A stretch of DNA of 64,000 bases from assembly GCF_009909185.1 (NCBI RefSeq), contig NZ_JAAAMV010000025.1:124001-188000 (forward strand), written 5' to 3'. A program made the position numbers and the translations under genes. The stretch is from Paenibacillus glycinis (GTDB taxonomy: Bacteria; Bacillota; Bacilli; Paenibacillales; Paenibacillaceae). The notes below the pieces were generated by a model. That model had not been told where the DNA came from. It did no database searches and saw only the letters and a program-made list of their open reading frames with translations. Of the stretch, positions 1 through 7,597 are shown in pieces (position 1 is the first letter of the stretch; the number at the start of each line of letters is the position of its first letter).

Positions 1-299
1 AATGCTGCGTTTCTGCAGGATTTTACGACAATGTCCCTTTTTGCAACAAACATTGCTGCAATGCTGCAGGAATTTCGCGAGCTAAGCCCTCCGATGCCGC
101 TGCGAAGACGCATATTGCTGTAGATGTGCAGCAATTCTGCTCCTTCGGGGCGCCATGCTTAGCAAATGATGCACTATTGCAGGAATCCGTCCATGAAGGA
201 AAAAAGGAGCTGCCCCCGGTCATTCCCGTGACCTTCGGGGGCAGCTCCTTTTGATGTTCGGCATTGCGCGCGCTATCGTGCCGCCTCCGGTCGCCCGCG
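1..299. other. Left-edge region without a clear gene; repeated TGCAGGA words
   Basis: No gene is supported here. On the + strand the first frame stays open from the left edge to a TAG at 121-123 and would encode about 40 residues containing two related segments, AAFLQDF and AAMLQEF. This mirrors repeated DNA words (CTGCAGGA followed by T-rich sequence near 13 and 64, and TTGCAGGAAT near 174). It could be the tail of a gene starting outside the window or a degenerate intergenic repeat; I favour the repeat. The right part carries the terminator at 202-252. Confidence 0.4.
202..252 (-). terminator. Rho-independent terminator of the TetR gene
   Basis: Perfect 17-bp arms (202-218 and 236-252) rich in G and C, flanked by A5 on the + strand, which gives a T-run on the - strand. 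It lies about 50 bp past the stop of the TetR-family gene. Confidence 0.85.
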
Positions 300-902
300 T
301 TACACGGTAACCGCAGCGCCGGCCAATTTCCCGATCGACTGCGCGAGCGACGTCAGCGCGTGCGCGGCGAGTTCTTCCGGCGACAGCTTGCGCCCGCCGG
401 CGTTCCAGGCGTGCGTAATCCCGAATAAACTCCACGCGAGCATCGTCGCCCCCGTCCTAGCGGTTTCGGCGTCGAAGCCGGCATGCGGGCCGCCGTCTCG
501 CTTGTCCATCAGATGGAAGAGCACCTCCTGCAGCATCTGCTTGATCTTGACTTCCATGTACGGCCCCATGGAATCGTAATTCTTCTGGCATTGCGTGCTG
601 AATTCCCGATGAAACTCGCACAGCGTCTCGATAATGCCCGTGAGCGATTGACGGCTGAACTCGGCATGGCACTGCAGCTTCTGCATGATGCCCTCCCGGA
701 ACATGCCCTCGAACGTCGAATCGAGCAGCGCGTATTTATCCGCGAAATGAGCGTAGAACGTCGCGCGATTGATCTTCGCCCGCCCCGTGATGTCGCCGAC
801 GGTGATGTCCTTGATATCCTTTTGCATGACCAGCGCCCTGAACGCGTCCATGATCAGCTGCCGCGTGCGCAATACGCGCGGATCCAGCTTTGATTCCTCC
901 AT
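300..902 (-). CDS. TetR/AcrR family transcriptional regulator
   Basis: A 200-aa repressor-type regulator. Residues 10-60 form the usual TetR N-terminal three-helix domain, with the DNA-recognition region around TVGDIT...NRATFYAHF (residues 34-53). The rest is a helical ligand-binding and dimerisation domain, with a Trp-rich segment near the C-terminus. The ATG follows an AGGAGGGGGAG ribosome site. The gene is divergent from the DoxX-like gene, and a palindrome at 1031-1044 sits between them, so autoregulation and control of the membrane protein are plausible (inference). The ligand cannot be told from sequence; DoxX-like targets suggest a quinone-, thiol- or solvent-type stress. Confidence 0.9.
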   Translation of the reverse strand: MEESKLDPRVLRTRQLIMDAFRALVMQKDIKDITVGDITGRAKINRATFYAHFADKYALLDSTFEGMFREGIMQKLQCHAEFSRQSLTGIIETLCEFHREFSTQCQKNYDSMGPYMEVKIKQMLQEVLFHLMDKRDGGPHAGFDAETARTGATMLAWSLFGITHAWNAGGRKLSPEELAAHALTSLAQSIGKLAGAAVTV

Positions 903-1030
903 GAGGCTCCCCCTCCTTTGCCTGCAAACAAGCGCGAGTTTCCGAACAAAACGGCGATAATGTCGCGTAAACGATAAAACCGGAATATTGACGGTTGTTC
1001 CTTGCGTATCTTTATCATATCATAACTTAC

Positions 1031-1044
1031 GCAACACATGTTGC
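1031..1044. promoter_or_regulatory. Candidate TetR operator palindrome
   Basis: GCAACA-CA-TGTTGC, perfect 6-bp arms with a 2-bp centre, in the divergent TetR/DoxX intergenic region, about 40 bp upstream of the DoxX start. TTGACG at 988-993 with a TTTATC-like hexamer 17 bp further on is a possible promoter just before it. Position and symmetry fit a TetR-family site; binding is inferred. Confidence 0.5.
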
Positions 1045-1084
1045 TTATATCGGGATTACCCGAAAAACAAGGGGGATTGCCATT

Positions 1085-1444
1085 ATGGCTATCGTAATCG
1101 AAATATTGCTGGCCGTTGCGTTTTTGTTCTCGGGCTTCACGAAAGTGGCCGGCGTGAAAATGCAAGTCGATAGTTTCAACAAACTCGGATTGCCGCAATG
1201 GTTCCGCGTACTGACGGGACTTCTGCAGCTGGTCGGCGTCGCCGGTCTCGTCGTAGGCTTCTGGACGACCAGCTGGTCCGCGTGGGCGGCCATCGGCATC
1301 GGCTTCATCATGGTGTGCGCGGTCATCGCCCACCTTCGCGCCAAAGACAGCTTCGGCCAAGTCGTGCCCGCGCTCGTGCTCGCGATTCTTGCGATCGTGC
1401 TCGCGATTCTGCAGGGCTCCGATCTGGGCGATTTCCCGAACTGA
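1085..1444 (+). CDS. DoxX-like small membrane protein
   Basis: A 119-aa integral membrane protein with four predicted hydrophobic helices (about residues 2-20, 42-62, 64-86 and 94-112) and the FLFSGFTKVAG motif in helix 1 that is typical of the DoxX/DoxD-like family. Family members are linked to quinone/thiosulfate redox chemistry or to stress tolerance, but the reaction here is unknown. The ATG at 1085 is chosen because a CAAGGGGGA ribosome site precedes it; upstream in-frame starts lack one. It is divergent from a TetR regulator, the common context for these genes. Confidence 0.8.
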   Translation: MAIVIEILLAVAFLFSGFTKVAGVKMQVDSFNKLGLPQWFRVLTGLLQLVGVAGLVVGFWTTSWSAWAAIGIGFIMVCAVIAHLRAKDSFGQVVPALVLAILAIVLAILQGSDLGDFPN

Positions 1445-1477
1445 CGCTGCCCGGCACGGAGTTCCACGACAAATAAG

Positions 1478-1502
1478 CCATCCCTCCGCGGGATGGTTTT
1501 TT
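1478..1502 (+). terminator. Terminator after the DoxX-like gene
   Basis: CCATCCC/GGGATGG stem (1478-1484 and 1490-1496) followed by T6, 34 bp past the stop codon. Confidence 0.9.
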
Positions 1503-1596
1503 CTTGTTTCCAGTCTTGGCGATAAGGAATATTTTGCCTGCCGCAGCCTGCCTCTGTTATGCTGATTCCGAATAGAAATTAACGGAGGTGCCCATT

Positions 1597-2034
1597 ATGC
1601 TGCACAATCGATCCGTACCGATGAACGTGATGCTTCCCCATGTCTACTACGAAGACCCGGCCGCGGCGCTGGCCTGGCTGCAGGAAGCCTTCGGCTTCGA
1701 AGAACAGTACCGCTTCAGCCTGCCGGACGGGACGCTCCACGGCGCGCTGATCCGCCGCGAAGACGCATGGGTGATGCTCAAGAGCTTGACCCAAGCCGCG
1801 GCCAGCCCGGCTCGAATCGGCGGCTACACGCAGAACCTCATGCTGTTCGTCGAAAACATCGAGGCGCATTACGAGCGCGCGCTGGCAGCGGGCGCCCGAA
1901 TCTCGGAAGCGCTCAACGTGACGGAATACGGCGAACAGCAATACGTCGCGGAAGATCCGGAGGGACATCCCTGGATGTTCGCCAAGCATGTCCGGGACGT
2001 GCCTCCCGAGGCCTGGGGAGCGGTGCCGAGATGA
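1597..2034 (+). CDS. VOC (glyoxalase/bleomycin-resistance fold) family protein
   Basis: A 145-aa protein with the two-module beta-alpha-beta-beta-beta pattern of the vicinal oxygen chelate superfamily: MLPHVYYEDPAAALAWL at the N-terminus and the EYGEQQYVAEDPEGHPW segment near the C-terminus, where an EDPEGH turn commonly places a ligand. The substrate cannot be named; relatives include glyoxalase-like and antibiotic-binding proteins. The ATG at 1597 has AACGGAGGTG at 1581-1590; an in-frame GTG at 1588 lies inside that ribosome site and is rejected. Its stop overlaps the next gene (ATGA), so the two are probably translationally coupled. Confidence 0.82.
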   Translation: MLHNRSVPMNVMLPHVYYEDPAAALAWLQEAFGFEEQYRFSLPDGTLHGALIRREDAWVMLKSLTQAAASPARIGGYTQNLMLFVENIEAHYERALAAGARISEALNVTEYGEQQYVAEDPEGHPWMFAKHVRDVPPEAWGAVPR

Positions 2035-2738
2035 AGATCCTGCTCATTCGCCATGCGGAGCCGGATTATCCCAACCGTACGATTACGGCTCCGGGGCATC
2101 TGGAAGCGCAAGCATTGGCCGAGAAGCTCGCGGGTACCCGCATCGACCGCATCTATTGCTCGCCGCTCGGACGGGCGCAGCACACGATGCGATATACCGC
2201 CGACGCCCTCGGCATGACCCCGACCACCCTGCCGTGGACGGCGGAATTGGACGGCTGGTACATTACCGAACCGTCGGGGCAATCCACCGTCGCCTGGAAC
2301 GTCGACCATACCTGGGTCCGCGAGCACCGGCCTTATCCTTCGAGCAGCGATTGGCACGAGCGGGCGCCCTTCGACCATCCGTCCTTCAAGGAGAAATTCC
2401 GGCAGCTGCAGGACAGCTCCGACGCGTTCTTCCGAAGCCTTGGCTACGAGCGCGACGGCGGACGTTACCGGAGCGCTTCGCCGAACCGGGAGACGATCGC
2501 GGTCTTCTGCCATCTCGGATTCGGCCTCGCCTGGCTCTCCCACCTGCTCGAGCTGCCGCTTTCGATGGTATGGTCCGGATTCTGGATCGCGCCAAGCTCG
2601 GTCACGACCGTCGTCATGGAGGAACGCGCCCACGGCTGGGCCGCTCCCCGCTGCTACGGCGTCGGCGACATCGGGCATCTCTATCGGGCAGGCCTGCCCG
2701 TCAGCCGTGCCGGCTTGTTCGCGGACAACGCGGAATAA
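2031..2738 (+). CDS. Histidine phosphatase superfamily protein
   Basis: A 235-aa protein that opens with LLIRHAEPDYP, the RH-containing motif of the phosphoglycerate mutase-like/histidine phosphatase superfamily, where the His is phosphorylated during catalysis. SPLGRAQHTM (about residues 43-52) supplies the second Arg pocket, a Glu-containing segment (WTAELDGWY) fits the acid position, and FCHLGFGLAWL near residue 165 supplies the second catalytic His. The substrate is unknown. The ATG overlaps the stop of the VOC gene by 4 bp, indicating one transcript. Confidence 0.85.
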   Translation: MKILLIRHAEPDYPNRTITAPGHLEAQALAEKLAGTRIDRIYCSPLGRAQHTMRYTADALGMTPTTLPWTAELDGWYITEPSGQSTVAWNVDHTWVREHRPYPSSSDWHERAPFDHPSFKEKFRQLQDSSDAFFRSLGYERDGGRYRSASPNRETIAVFCHLGFGLAWLSHLLELPLSMVWSGFWIAPSSVTTVVMEERAHGWAAPRCYGVGDIGHLYRAGLPVSRAGLFADNAE

Positions 2739-2752
2739 CCGCCGGCCGAAGC

Positions 2753-3385
2753 CTACGCCCCGTCTCGATCCGCCGCGCGCAGACGATAATCATGCAGGGC
2801 TGCGCGAAAGCGGTAAAACGGATACGACAGCTCTTGGATCCGCCGATTGATCTCTGTGCTATATCTCGGATCGTCGCGGTAAAGCGCCGCGCGTTCGACT
2901 TGCTTATCCAGCTTCTCCCTAAGCGTGAAAATGAACCCGAGCGCGACGTGCTTCACCGCCAGCTCTTCGAGATCCGAAGCAAACGCTTCGCTGACGAGCC
3001 TGAAATCCGGCGCCGACAGCGACCGCGACATGTACAGGAACGCCGGCGTCTCGTCCGTGCGGTAGTCCTGCCCGGGGACCTCGTCCCAAAAGCGGTTCCA
3101 CGCCTCCAGCTGGTCCAATTCGTACAGCAAAAAGTTATGGAACCCGCATAACCACGCGGTGCAACCGGTGTTGCGGCGCTGGCAGCCCACCCGATCTTGC
3201 AGGTGCAGGCAGTCGATGCAGCATGAACCCGCATGCGAGATGCACACCTTGCAAATGCTGTCCGTACCGGATTCGCGAAGGTATCGGAGCCCGGCCTCGA
3301 TGACGGCTTCCCTGCTGATGCGCTGCTTATCGGACGGAACAAGGCCGTCAAACCCCGGTTGCTGCTCGTCTATCGTTTCCGGCAT
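2753..3385 (-). CDS. Cysteine-rich cytoplasmic protein of unknown function
   Basis: A 210-aa protein without a signal peptide. Eight Cys cluster at residues 45-80 (C45, C48, C55, C56, C59, C68, C75, C80), with spacings such as CKVC and CCIDC that suggest a zinc site or an Fe-S cluster. The remainder (residues 85-205) is charged and helical. I do not recognise a specific family or reaction. The start has an AGGGAGAGG ribosome site. It is divergent from the ArsR gene; the intergenic TTCAA-N4-TTGAA element at 3417-3430 could regulate either gene. It ends 14 bp from the convergent phosphatase gene. Confidence 0.7.
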   Translation of the reverse strand: MPETIDEQQPGFDGLVPSDKQRISREAVIEAGLRYLRESGTDSICKVCISHAGSCCIDCLHLQDRVGCQRRNTGCTAWLCGFHNFLLYELDQLEAWNRFWDEVPGQDYRTDETPAFLYMSRSLSAPDFRLVSEAFASDLEELAVKHVALGFIFTLREKLDKQVERAALYRDDPRYSTEINRRIQELSYPFYRFRAALHDYRLRAADRDGA

Positions 3386-3416
3386 TCGCGTCCTCTCCCT
3401 CTTATAAAATCAAATA

Positions 3417-3430
3417 TTCAATAATTTGAA
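3417..3430. promoter_or_regulatory. Candidate ArsR-type operator in the divergent region
   Basis: TTCAA-N4-TTGAA inverted repeat in an AT-rich stretch (3411-3435) between the cysteine-rich gene and the ArsR gene. It shares TTCAA/CAAAT words with the AT-rich element before the SulP gene (4014-4040). The assignment to the neighbouring ArsR protein is inferred. Confidence 0.35.
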
Positions 3431-3520
3431 GATATGGTCATTATACGGATCATACCGGTAAAAGGCAATGATGCCCGCATTCGCCTTACGCGAGGCACTT
3501 GAACCATCCGTCCCGGAATG

Positions 3521-3529
3521 TGCTATTAT
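3521..3529 (+). promoter_or_regulatory. Extended -10 promoter of the ArsR gene
   Basis: TGCTATTAT matches an extended -10 (TGnTATnnT) about 45 bp upstream of the ArsR start, with a weak TTGAAC-like -35 near 3500. It is followed by TTCGTATCTTCAAAAG, which may hold an operator half-site. Confidence 0.4.
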
Positions 3530-3572
3530 ATTCGTATCTTCAAAAGTTCAGAGGGTAAGAGGAGCAATCGCG

Positions 3573-3908
3573 ATGCATCATTACCAAAGCATTCAACTGT
3601 TCAAATCCGATTTTTTCAAAGCGCTGGCACATCCCATGCGGATTCGGATTCTGGAGGAATTGAGCGAAGGAAACAAGAACGTCAACGAGCTGCAGAGCAT
3701 TCTCGGTTCGGAAGGCTCGGCCGTCTCGCAGCAATTGTCCGTGCTGCGCCATAAAAACGTCGTGTACGGCATAAAGGAAGGCACCACGGTGGTCTATTCC
3801 TTGCGCGACCCATTGATCAAGGATTTGCTGGCCGTGGCCAAACAGATCTTCGACAATCATCTGGTGGACGCCATCTCGCTGCTCGAAGGAATCCGCAAAG
3901 AACAATAA
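3573..3908 (+). CDS. ArsR family winged-helix regulator
   Basis: A 111-aa helix-turn-helix repressor of the ArsR/SmtB type: the FFKALAHPMRIRILEEL opening helix and the recognition region NELQSILGSEGSAVSQQLSVL (residues 37-57), then a beta-wing (GIKEGTTVVYSL). It contains no cysteine, so thiol-based metal or persulfide sensing through Cys is excluded and any ligand must bind other residues. The ATG has an AAGAGGAG ribosome site; a longer in-frame extension has none. The gene is co-oriented with and 149 bp upstream of the SulP permease, which carries its own promoter and an AT-rich operator-like element, so the permease is the likely target (inference). Confidence 0.88.
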   Translation: MHHYQSIQLFKSDFFKALAHPMRIRILEELSEGNKNVNELQSILGSEGSAVSQQLSVLRHKNVVYGIKEGTTVVYSLRDPLIKDLLAVAKQIFDNHLVDAISLLEGIRKEQ

Positions 3909-3909
3909 G

Positions 3910-3954
3910 AAACAAGGCGATTCGAGCCCCGAGGCCGGAAAACCTTGTTTTTTT
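3910..3954 (+). terminator. Terminator between the ArsR and SulP genes
   Basis: AAACAAGG (3910-3917) pairs with CCTTGTTT (3943-3950), followed by further T residues. It separates the regulator transcript from the SulP promoter. Confidence 0.7.
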
Positions 3955-3981
3955 CGTTGGATTCGAAATCGCGAAATCCGA

Positions 3982-4040
3982 TTGACAACGTTTCGCCATG
4001 GGAGTAGTCTTTTCTATATATTCAAATAATCAAATATATA
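3982..4040 (+). promoter_or_regulatory. SulP promoter with overlapping AT-rich operator-like element
   Basis: TTGACA (3982-3987), 17 bp spacer, TAGTCT (4005-4010). Immediately downstream, ATATATT-N10-AATATAT forms an inverted repeat containing two direct TCAAATA words (4022-4028 and 4030-4036). An operator covering the transcription start would fit repression by the upstream ArsR protein. Confidence 0.55.
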
Positions 4041-4057
4041 AAAAAGAAGGAATTTAG

Positions 4058-5842
4058 ATGAAATGGACGGGACGATTCGCGGGCTACGGCCTTGCCTCGC
4101 TTTGCAAAGACCTTGTCTCGGGTCTGATTGTCGGCATTATCGCCATCCCGCTCGGCATGGCGTTCGCGATCGCTTCGGGCGTCAAACCCGAATACGGCCT
4201 GTACACCACCATCGTGGCCGGGATCGCCATCTCGCTCTTCGGCGGTTCGAAATTTCAGATCGGCGGTCCGACCGGCGCATTCATCCCGATCCTGTTGGCC
4301 ATCGTCATGCAGTACGGGTACGACAATTTGCTGATTGCCGGATTGATGGCCGGCATCCTCTTGGTGCTGATGGGACTGTTGCGATTAGGCGCATTCATCA
4401 GGTTCATCCCCCGTCCGGTGACCACGGGATTTACCGCCGGCATCGCCGTCATTATTTTCAGCGGCCAAATCGCGAATTTCCTTGGCTTGACCGGGATAGA
4501 GCAGCATGAAGCCTTTCTGGCCAACATGAAAGAAATCCTTATCCGCCTGGACACGTTCAATCCGAGCAGCGCGGGAACGGCGCTCATTTGCTTGGCCGTC
4601 ATGCTGCTAACGCCCAGGTTTTTGCCGAAGGTTCCGGGCTCCTTGGCCGGACTTCTCGTATCCACGGCCGTAGCCGGGCTGTTCTTCGACGGACAGGTCG
4701 CCACCATCGGATCCGCGTTCGGAGCCATCCCGAGCACGCTGCCCCGCTTTCATATCCCCGACCTCGCGTGGGAACGAATCGGCCTCTTGGTTCAACCGGC
4801 ATTCGTTATCGCGATGCTGGGCGGCATCGAATCGCTGCTGTCGGCGGTGGTCGCGGACGGGATGACGGGACAGCGGCATAACGGCAATCGCGAATTGATC
4901 GGGCAAGGGATCGCCAATATCGCCGCCCCCCTCTTCGGCGGCATTCCGGCGACGGGCGCCATCGCGAGAACGGCGACCAATATCAAGAACGGCGCGGCGT
5001 CGCCCGCCTCCGGCATCATCCACGGCGTCGTCGTGCTCCTCGTGCTCGTGTTATTCGCGCCGTACGCTTCGGACATCCCGCTAGCCGGCATGGCTCCCAT
5101 TCTTATGCTCGTCGCGTGGAACATGAGCGAACGCAAGGAGTTCGCCCGTGTGCTGAAAACCCGAACCGGCGATTCCCTCGTGCTCGCCGCGACCTTTTTA
5201 TTGACGGTGTTTACCACCTTGACGACGGCGGTCGAAGTCGGGTTCCTGCTGGCCCTGCTGCTGTTCGCGCTTGGCATGCGCCGCACGCTGCGCGTTTCCC
5301 TGACGCTCCCCGGTCCCGCCTTCGAGGAGATCCATGCCCGTACGGAAGAAAAGCGCAACGATTGCCCCCAAATCGGCGTGTACGCGATCGAAGGTCCCCT
5401 CTTCTTCGGCGCAGCTGACAAATTCGAGCAGGCGACCGGGGAGACCAACCGTCCTCCCTCCGCAATCCTGCTGCTTCGGCTGGATAAAATGCCGTTTATG
5501 GATATGACCGGCGAGCATCATTTATCCGGCCTGGTCCGTCGCTTTCTGAAGCAGGGAGGCGCCGTGTTCGTCTCCGGCATCCAGCCGCAGCCGCTCGAGA
5601 CATTGAAGAAAACCGGCCTGTACGACCGGATCGGGGCAGACCGTTTCTTCGACGGCGCCGGCGAAGCGATCGACCGCGCTTTGTCCGGTCTGGACGATGG
5701 CGAATGCCTGGATTGCAAGCATCTCGCCTTTGGGCCATGCACGGCGTCATCGAATGCGCGCGATCAGCCGCAGCTTGCCGCCAAGCCGGGGGACGCGAGC
5801 CGTGACGGCGCGCGGCGGTCCCCGCGGGATACCTCCACGTGA
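4058..5842 (+). CDS. SulP family anion permease with STAS domain
   Basis: A 594-aa transporter of the SLC26/SulP family. Residues 1-410 hold about 12-14 hydrophobic segments with the family signatures (GIVGIIAIPLGMAFAIASG near the N-terminus and GGIPATGAIARTATN in the core). Residues 430-545 form a cytoplasmic STAS domain with the LRLDKMPFMDMTGEHHL segment. These carriers move sulfate, bicarbonate or other anions; the substrate here is not decidable. The C-terminal 40 residues (after CLDCKHLAFGPC) are low in structure and may be specific to this protein. An AGAAGGAAT ribosome site precedes the ATG. The ArsR gene upstream suggests expression is switched by a signal rather than constitutive. 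Confidence 0.93.
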   Translation: MKWTGRFAGYGLASLCKDLVSGLIVGIIAIPLGMAFAIASGVKPEYGLYTTIVAGIAISLFGGSKFQIGGPTGAFIPILLAIVMQYGYDNLLIAGLMAGILLVLMGLLRLGAFIRFIPRPVTTGFTAGIAVIIFSGQIANFLGLTGIEQHEAFLANMKEILIRLDTFNPSSAGTALICLAVMLLTPRFLPKVPGSLAGLLVSTAVAGLFFDGQVATIGSAFGAIPSTLPRFHIPDLAWERIGLLVQPAFVIAMLGGIESLLSAVVADGMTGQRHNGNRELIGQGIANIAAPLFGGIPATGAIARTATNIKNGAASPASGIIHGVVVLLVLVLFAPYASDIPLAGMAPILMLVAWNMSERKEFARVLKTRTGDSLVLAATFLLTVFTTLTTAVEVGFLLALLLFALGMRRTLRVSLTLPGPAFEEIHARTEEKRNDCPQIGVYAIEGPLFFGAADKFEQATGETNRPPSAILLLRLDKMPFMDMTGEHHLSGLVRRFLKQGGAVFVSGIQPQPLETLKKTGLYDRIGADRFFDGAGEAIDRALSGLDDGECLDCKHLAFGPCTASSNARDQPQLAAKPGDASRDGARRSPRDTST

Positions 5843-5882
5843 GCGCGTGGACCCTCCGCGCGGCATCGCCCTCCAACAAGAA

Positions 5883-5923
5883 GAGGCTCGCGGACGCTTG
5901 ATTCCTCAAGCGGCGCGAGCCTC
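5883..5923. terminator. Bidirectional terminator between SulP and the AraC gene
   Basis: GAGGCTCGC (5883-5891) pairs with GCGAGCCTC (5915-5923), with an inner GCTTGA/TCAAGC stem. It sits between two convergent genes. Confidence 0.8.
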
Positions 5924-5965
5924 GTTTCGTTCGTCTGCGCGATCGCCCCTGCTCCCGCGGGCCGT

Positions 5966-7597
5966 TCATCCCCGAAGGCCGAATATGCGCGGCATGTCCT
6001 GCAGGAGCCGTCCGATCGGATCGGCCGAATGTTCGTTCCACGGCGACTCGAAGCATGCGCTGCCGGAGGCCGCGTGGACGAGGCCCGCCTGCACGGCCGA
6101 CAGCTTCCGCCAAGCCTCCGACCGGGACAGGCTGTTCCACCTTGCCGCCGCCGCCGCGTTCGGCTCGACATGGACCACGATCCGGTCCGCCCTCATCCCG
6201 GCCAGCTCCGGGGCCTCGACCGGCCGCTCCCAATCGGCCTCGGCCAGCGCGGCCGGAATCGCCAATTCAAGATCGTCGTACAACACCGTCCCGGCCCTGC
6301 GCCCCCAGACCGACAGCCGATGGCGCGCGACGACGAGGACCAGCACCGCGTCGCGGCCGACGAGCGGCGCCAATCGTTCGCGGATCGCGCCTGCTTGACG
6401 GTCGTAGCGTCTCAGCCAGGCCGCGGCTTCCTCCTCCCGCTCCAGGAAAGCCGCCAGGATCGTCAGATGGCTCCGCCAGCCGTCCTTCCAGCTCAGGAAC
6501 AACGAGGGCGCGAGCTCCCTGAGCTTGTCCTGCTCCTCGGGCGGAACGAGCTCGTTCATCCCGACGATCCGGTCCGGCCCGGCTTGCCTCAGCGCGCCCA
6601 GGTTGAACTCGTAGTGATGGCTCAGCCGCGTCTTGACCTCGTAGCCGTACTTGCTCCGGTAATGGTCCGTCCAATACTGGTCCATCGGCGCCGCGGACGG
6701 GATCGTCTGCAGCGCGAGCAGCTGCCCGATATTGATCCAGCTGTAAGCGGCGATGCTCCGCTTCTGGTTGCGCTGATAGACCGCCGGCGCGAAGCCGACC
6801 TGCTTCTTGAACAGGCTGCTGAAGTAGCTCTCGCTCTTATAGCCGATCCGCTCGACGATCTCCGCGAGCGGCAGGCCAGCCTCGCTCATCAAGCGCTTGG
6901 CTTCCGTCAACCGGAGCTCGGTCCGGTACTCCATGACGCCTCTGCCGAAGCGCTCTTTGAACAGCCGCATGAAGTGAAAGCGGCTCAGTCCGGCGATCCT
7001 CGCCAGCTTCACGATCGTGATCTCGCTGGCGTACTGCCGCTCCAGCTCCATGCGGGCCGCCTCGAGCGCCAGCTCGGTCTGCCGCTCCCGATAGTCGATC
7101 GCCAGACTCAGCAGCTCCAGCAGCCCGGCTTCGCACCGAAGCCGGCCCGAGGCCGAGCCCTGGCTCCAACCGCCGCTGATGGAACCGAAGAGCTGTCCCG
7201 CCGCCGAGCCGGACGATATCGTCGCTTCGCCGAAGAACGGGAAACGCGGCGGCAGCGCCTTGTATGCCGCGGCCGATTCCTCGCCGGGCGGCGCGTAGGC
7301 GTGGAAATAGAGGAGCAGCAATTCCAGCGGATGCCCCGCGTAATTGGTCCATTCGAGCAGTTGGCCCGGCGCGCAGACGAACAGCGAGCCCGGCCGCAGG
7401 ACATGCAGCCGCCCGTCGATGATCAAGCGGCCGCCGTTCGCGCCTGACAGGAGCAGCAGATGCGACGGCGCCGCGATGAATTCCCGTTCCGCCCGCGGAC
7501 GCATCGGATCGTCCCTCAGCACCCGCACGTCGAGCAGCCTATAACAAAGGCCGACCGCAGCGGGAGGCTGCAGGTCGGCGGTCGTCTTCTTATTCAT
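5966..7597 (-). CDS. AraC regulator fused to a siderophore-binding-protein domain (Btr-like)
   Basis: A 543-aa fusion. Residues 1-165 form a cupin-like N-terminal domain; about 185-283 hold the two helix-turn-helix units of AraC/XylS proteins (TIVKLARIAGLSRFHFMRLF and PLAEIVERIGYKSESYFSSLF); about 300-543 resemble a class III periplasmic iron-siderophore binding protein. The same order occurs in B. subtilis Btr (YbbB), an activator that senses bacillibactin through its C-terminal domain (established for that protein). By analogy this one should bind a siderophore in the cytoplasm and activate an uptake gene, most simply the adjacent lipoprotein. The ATG at 7597 has an AAGGA ribosome site; an ATG 6 bp upstream overlaps that site. 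It overlaps the end of the binding-protein gene by 8 bp. Confidence 0.87.
   Translation of the reverse strand: MNKKTTADLQPPAAVGLCYRLLDVRVLRDDPMRPRAEREFIAAPSHLLLLSGANGGRLIIDGRLHVLRPGSLFVCAPGQLLEWTNYAGHPLELLLLYFHAYAPPGEESAAAYKALPPRFPFFGEATISSGSAAGQLFGSISGGWSQGSASGRLRCEAGLLELLSLAIDYRERQTELALEAARMELERQYASEITIVKLARIAGLSRFHFMRLFKERFGRGVMEYRTELRLTEAKRLMSEAGLPLAEIVERIGYKSESYFSSLFKKQVGFAPAVYQRNQKRSIAAYSWINIGQLLALQTIPSAAPMDQYWTDHYRSKYGYEVKTRLSHHYEFNLGALRQAGPDRIVGMNELVPPEEQDKLRELAPSLFLSWKDGWRSHLTILAAFLEREEEAAAWLRRYDRQAGAIRERLAPLVGRDAVLVLVVARHRLSVWGRRAGTVLYDDLELAIPAALAEADWERPVEAPELAGMRADRIVVHVEPNAAAAARWNSLSRSEAWRKLSAVQAGLVHAASGSACFESPWNEHSADPIGRLLQDMPRIFGLRG

Noticed and set aside
23..223. 66-codon - strand frame at the left edge
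   Set aside because: It ends in the terminator region and has no ribosome site; composition follows the TGCAGGA repeats.
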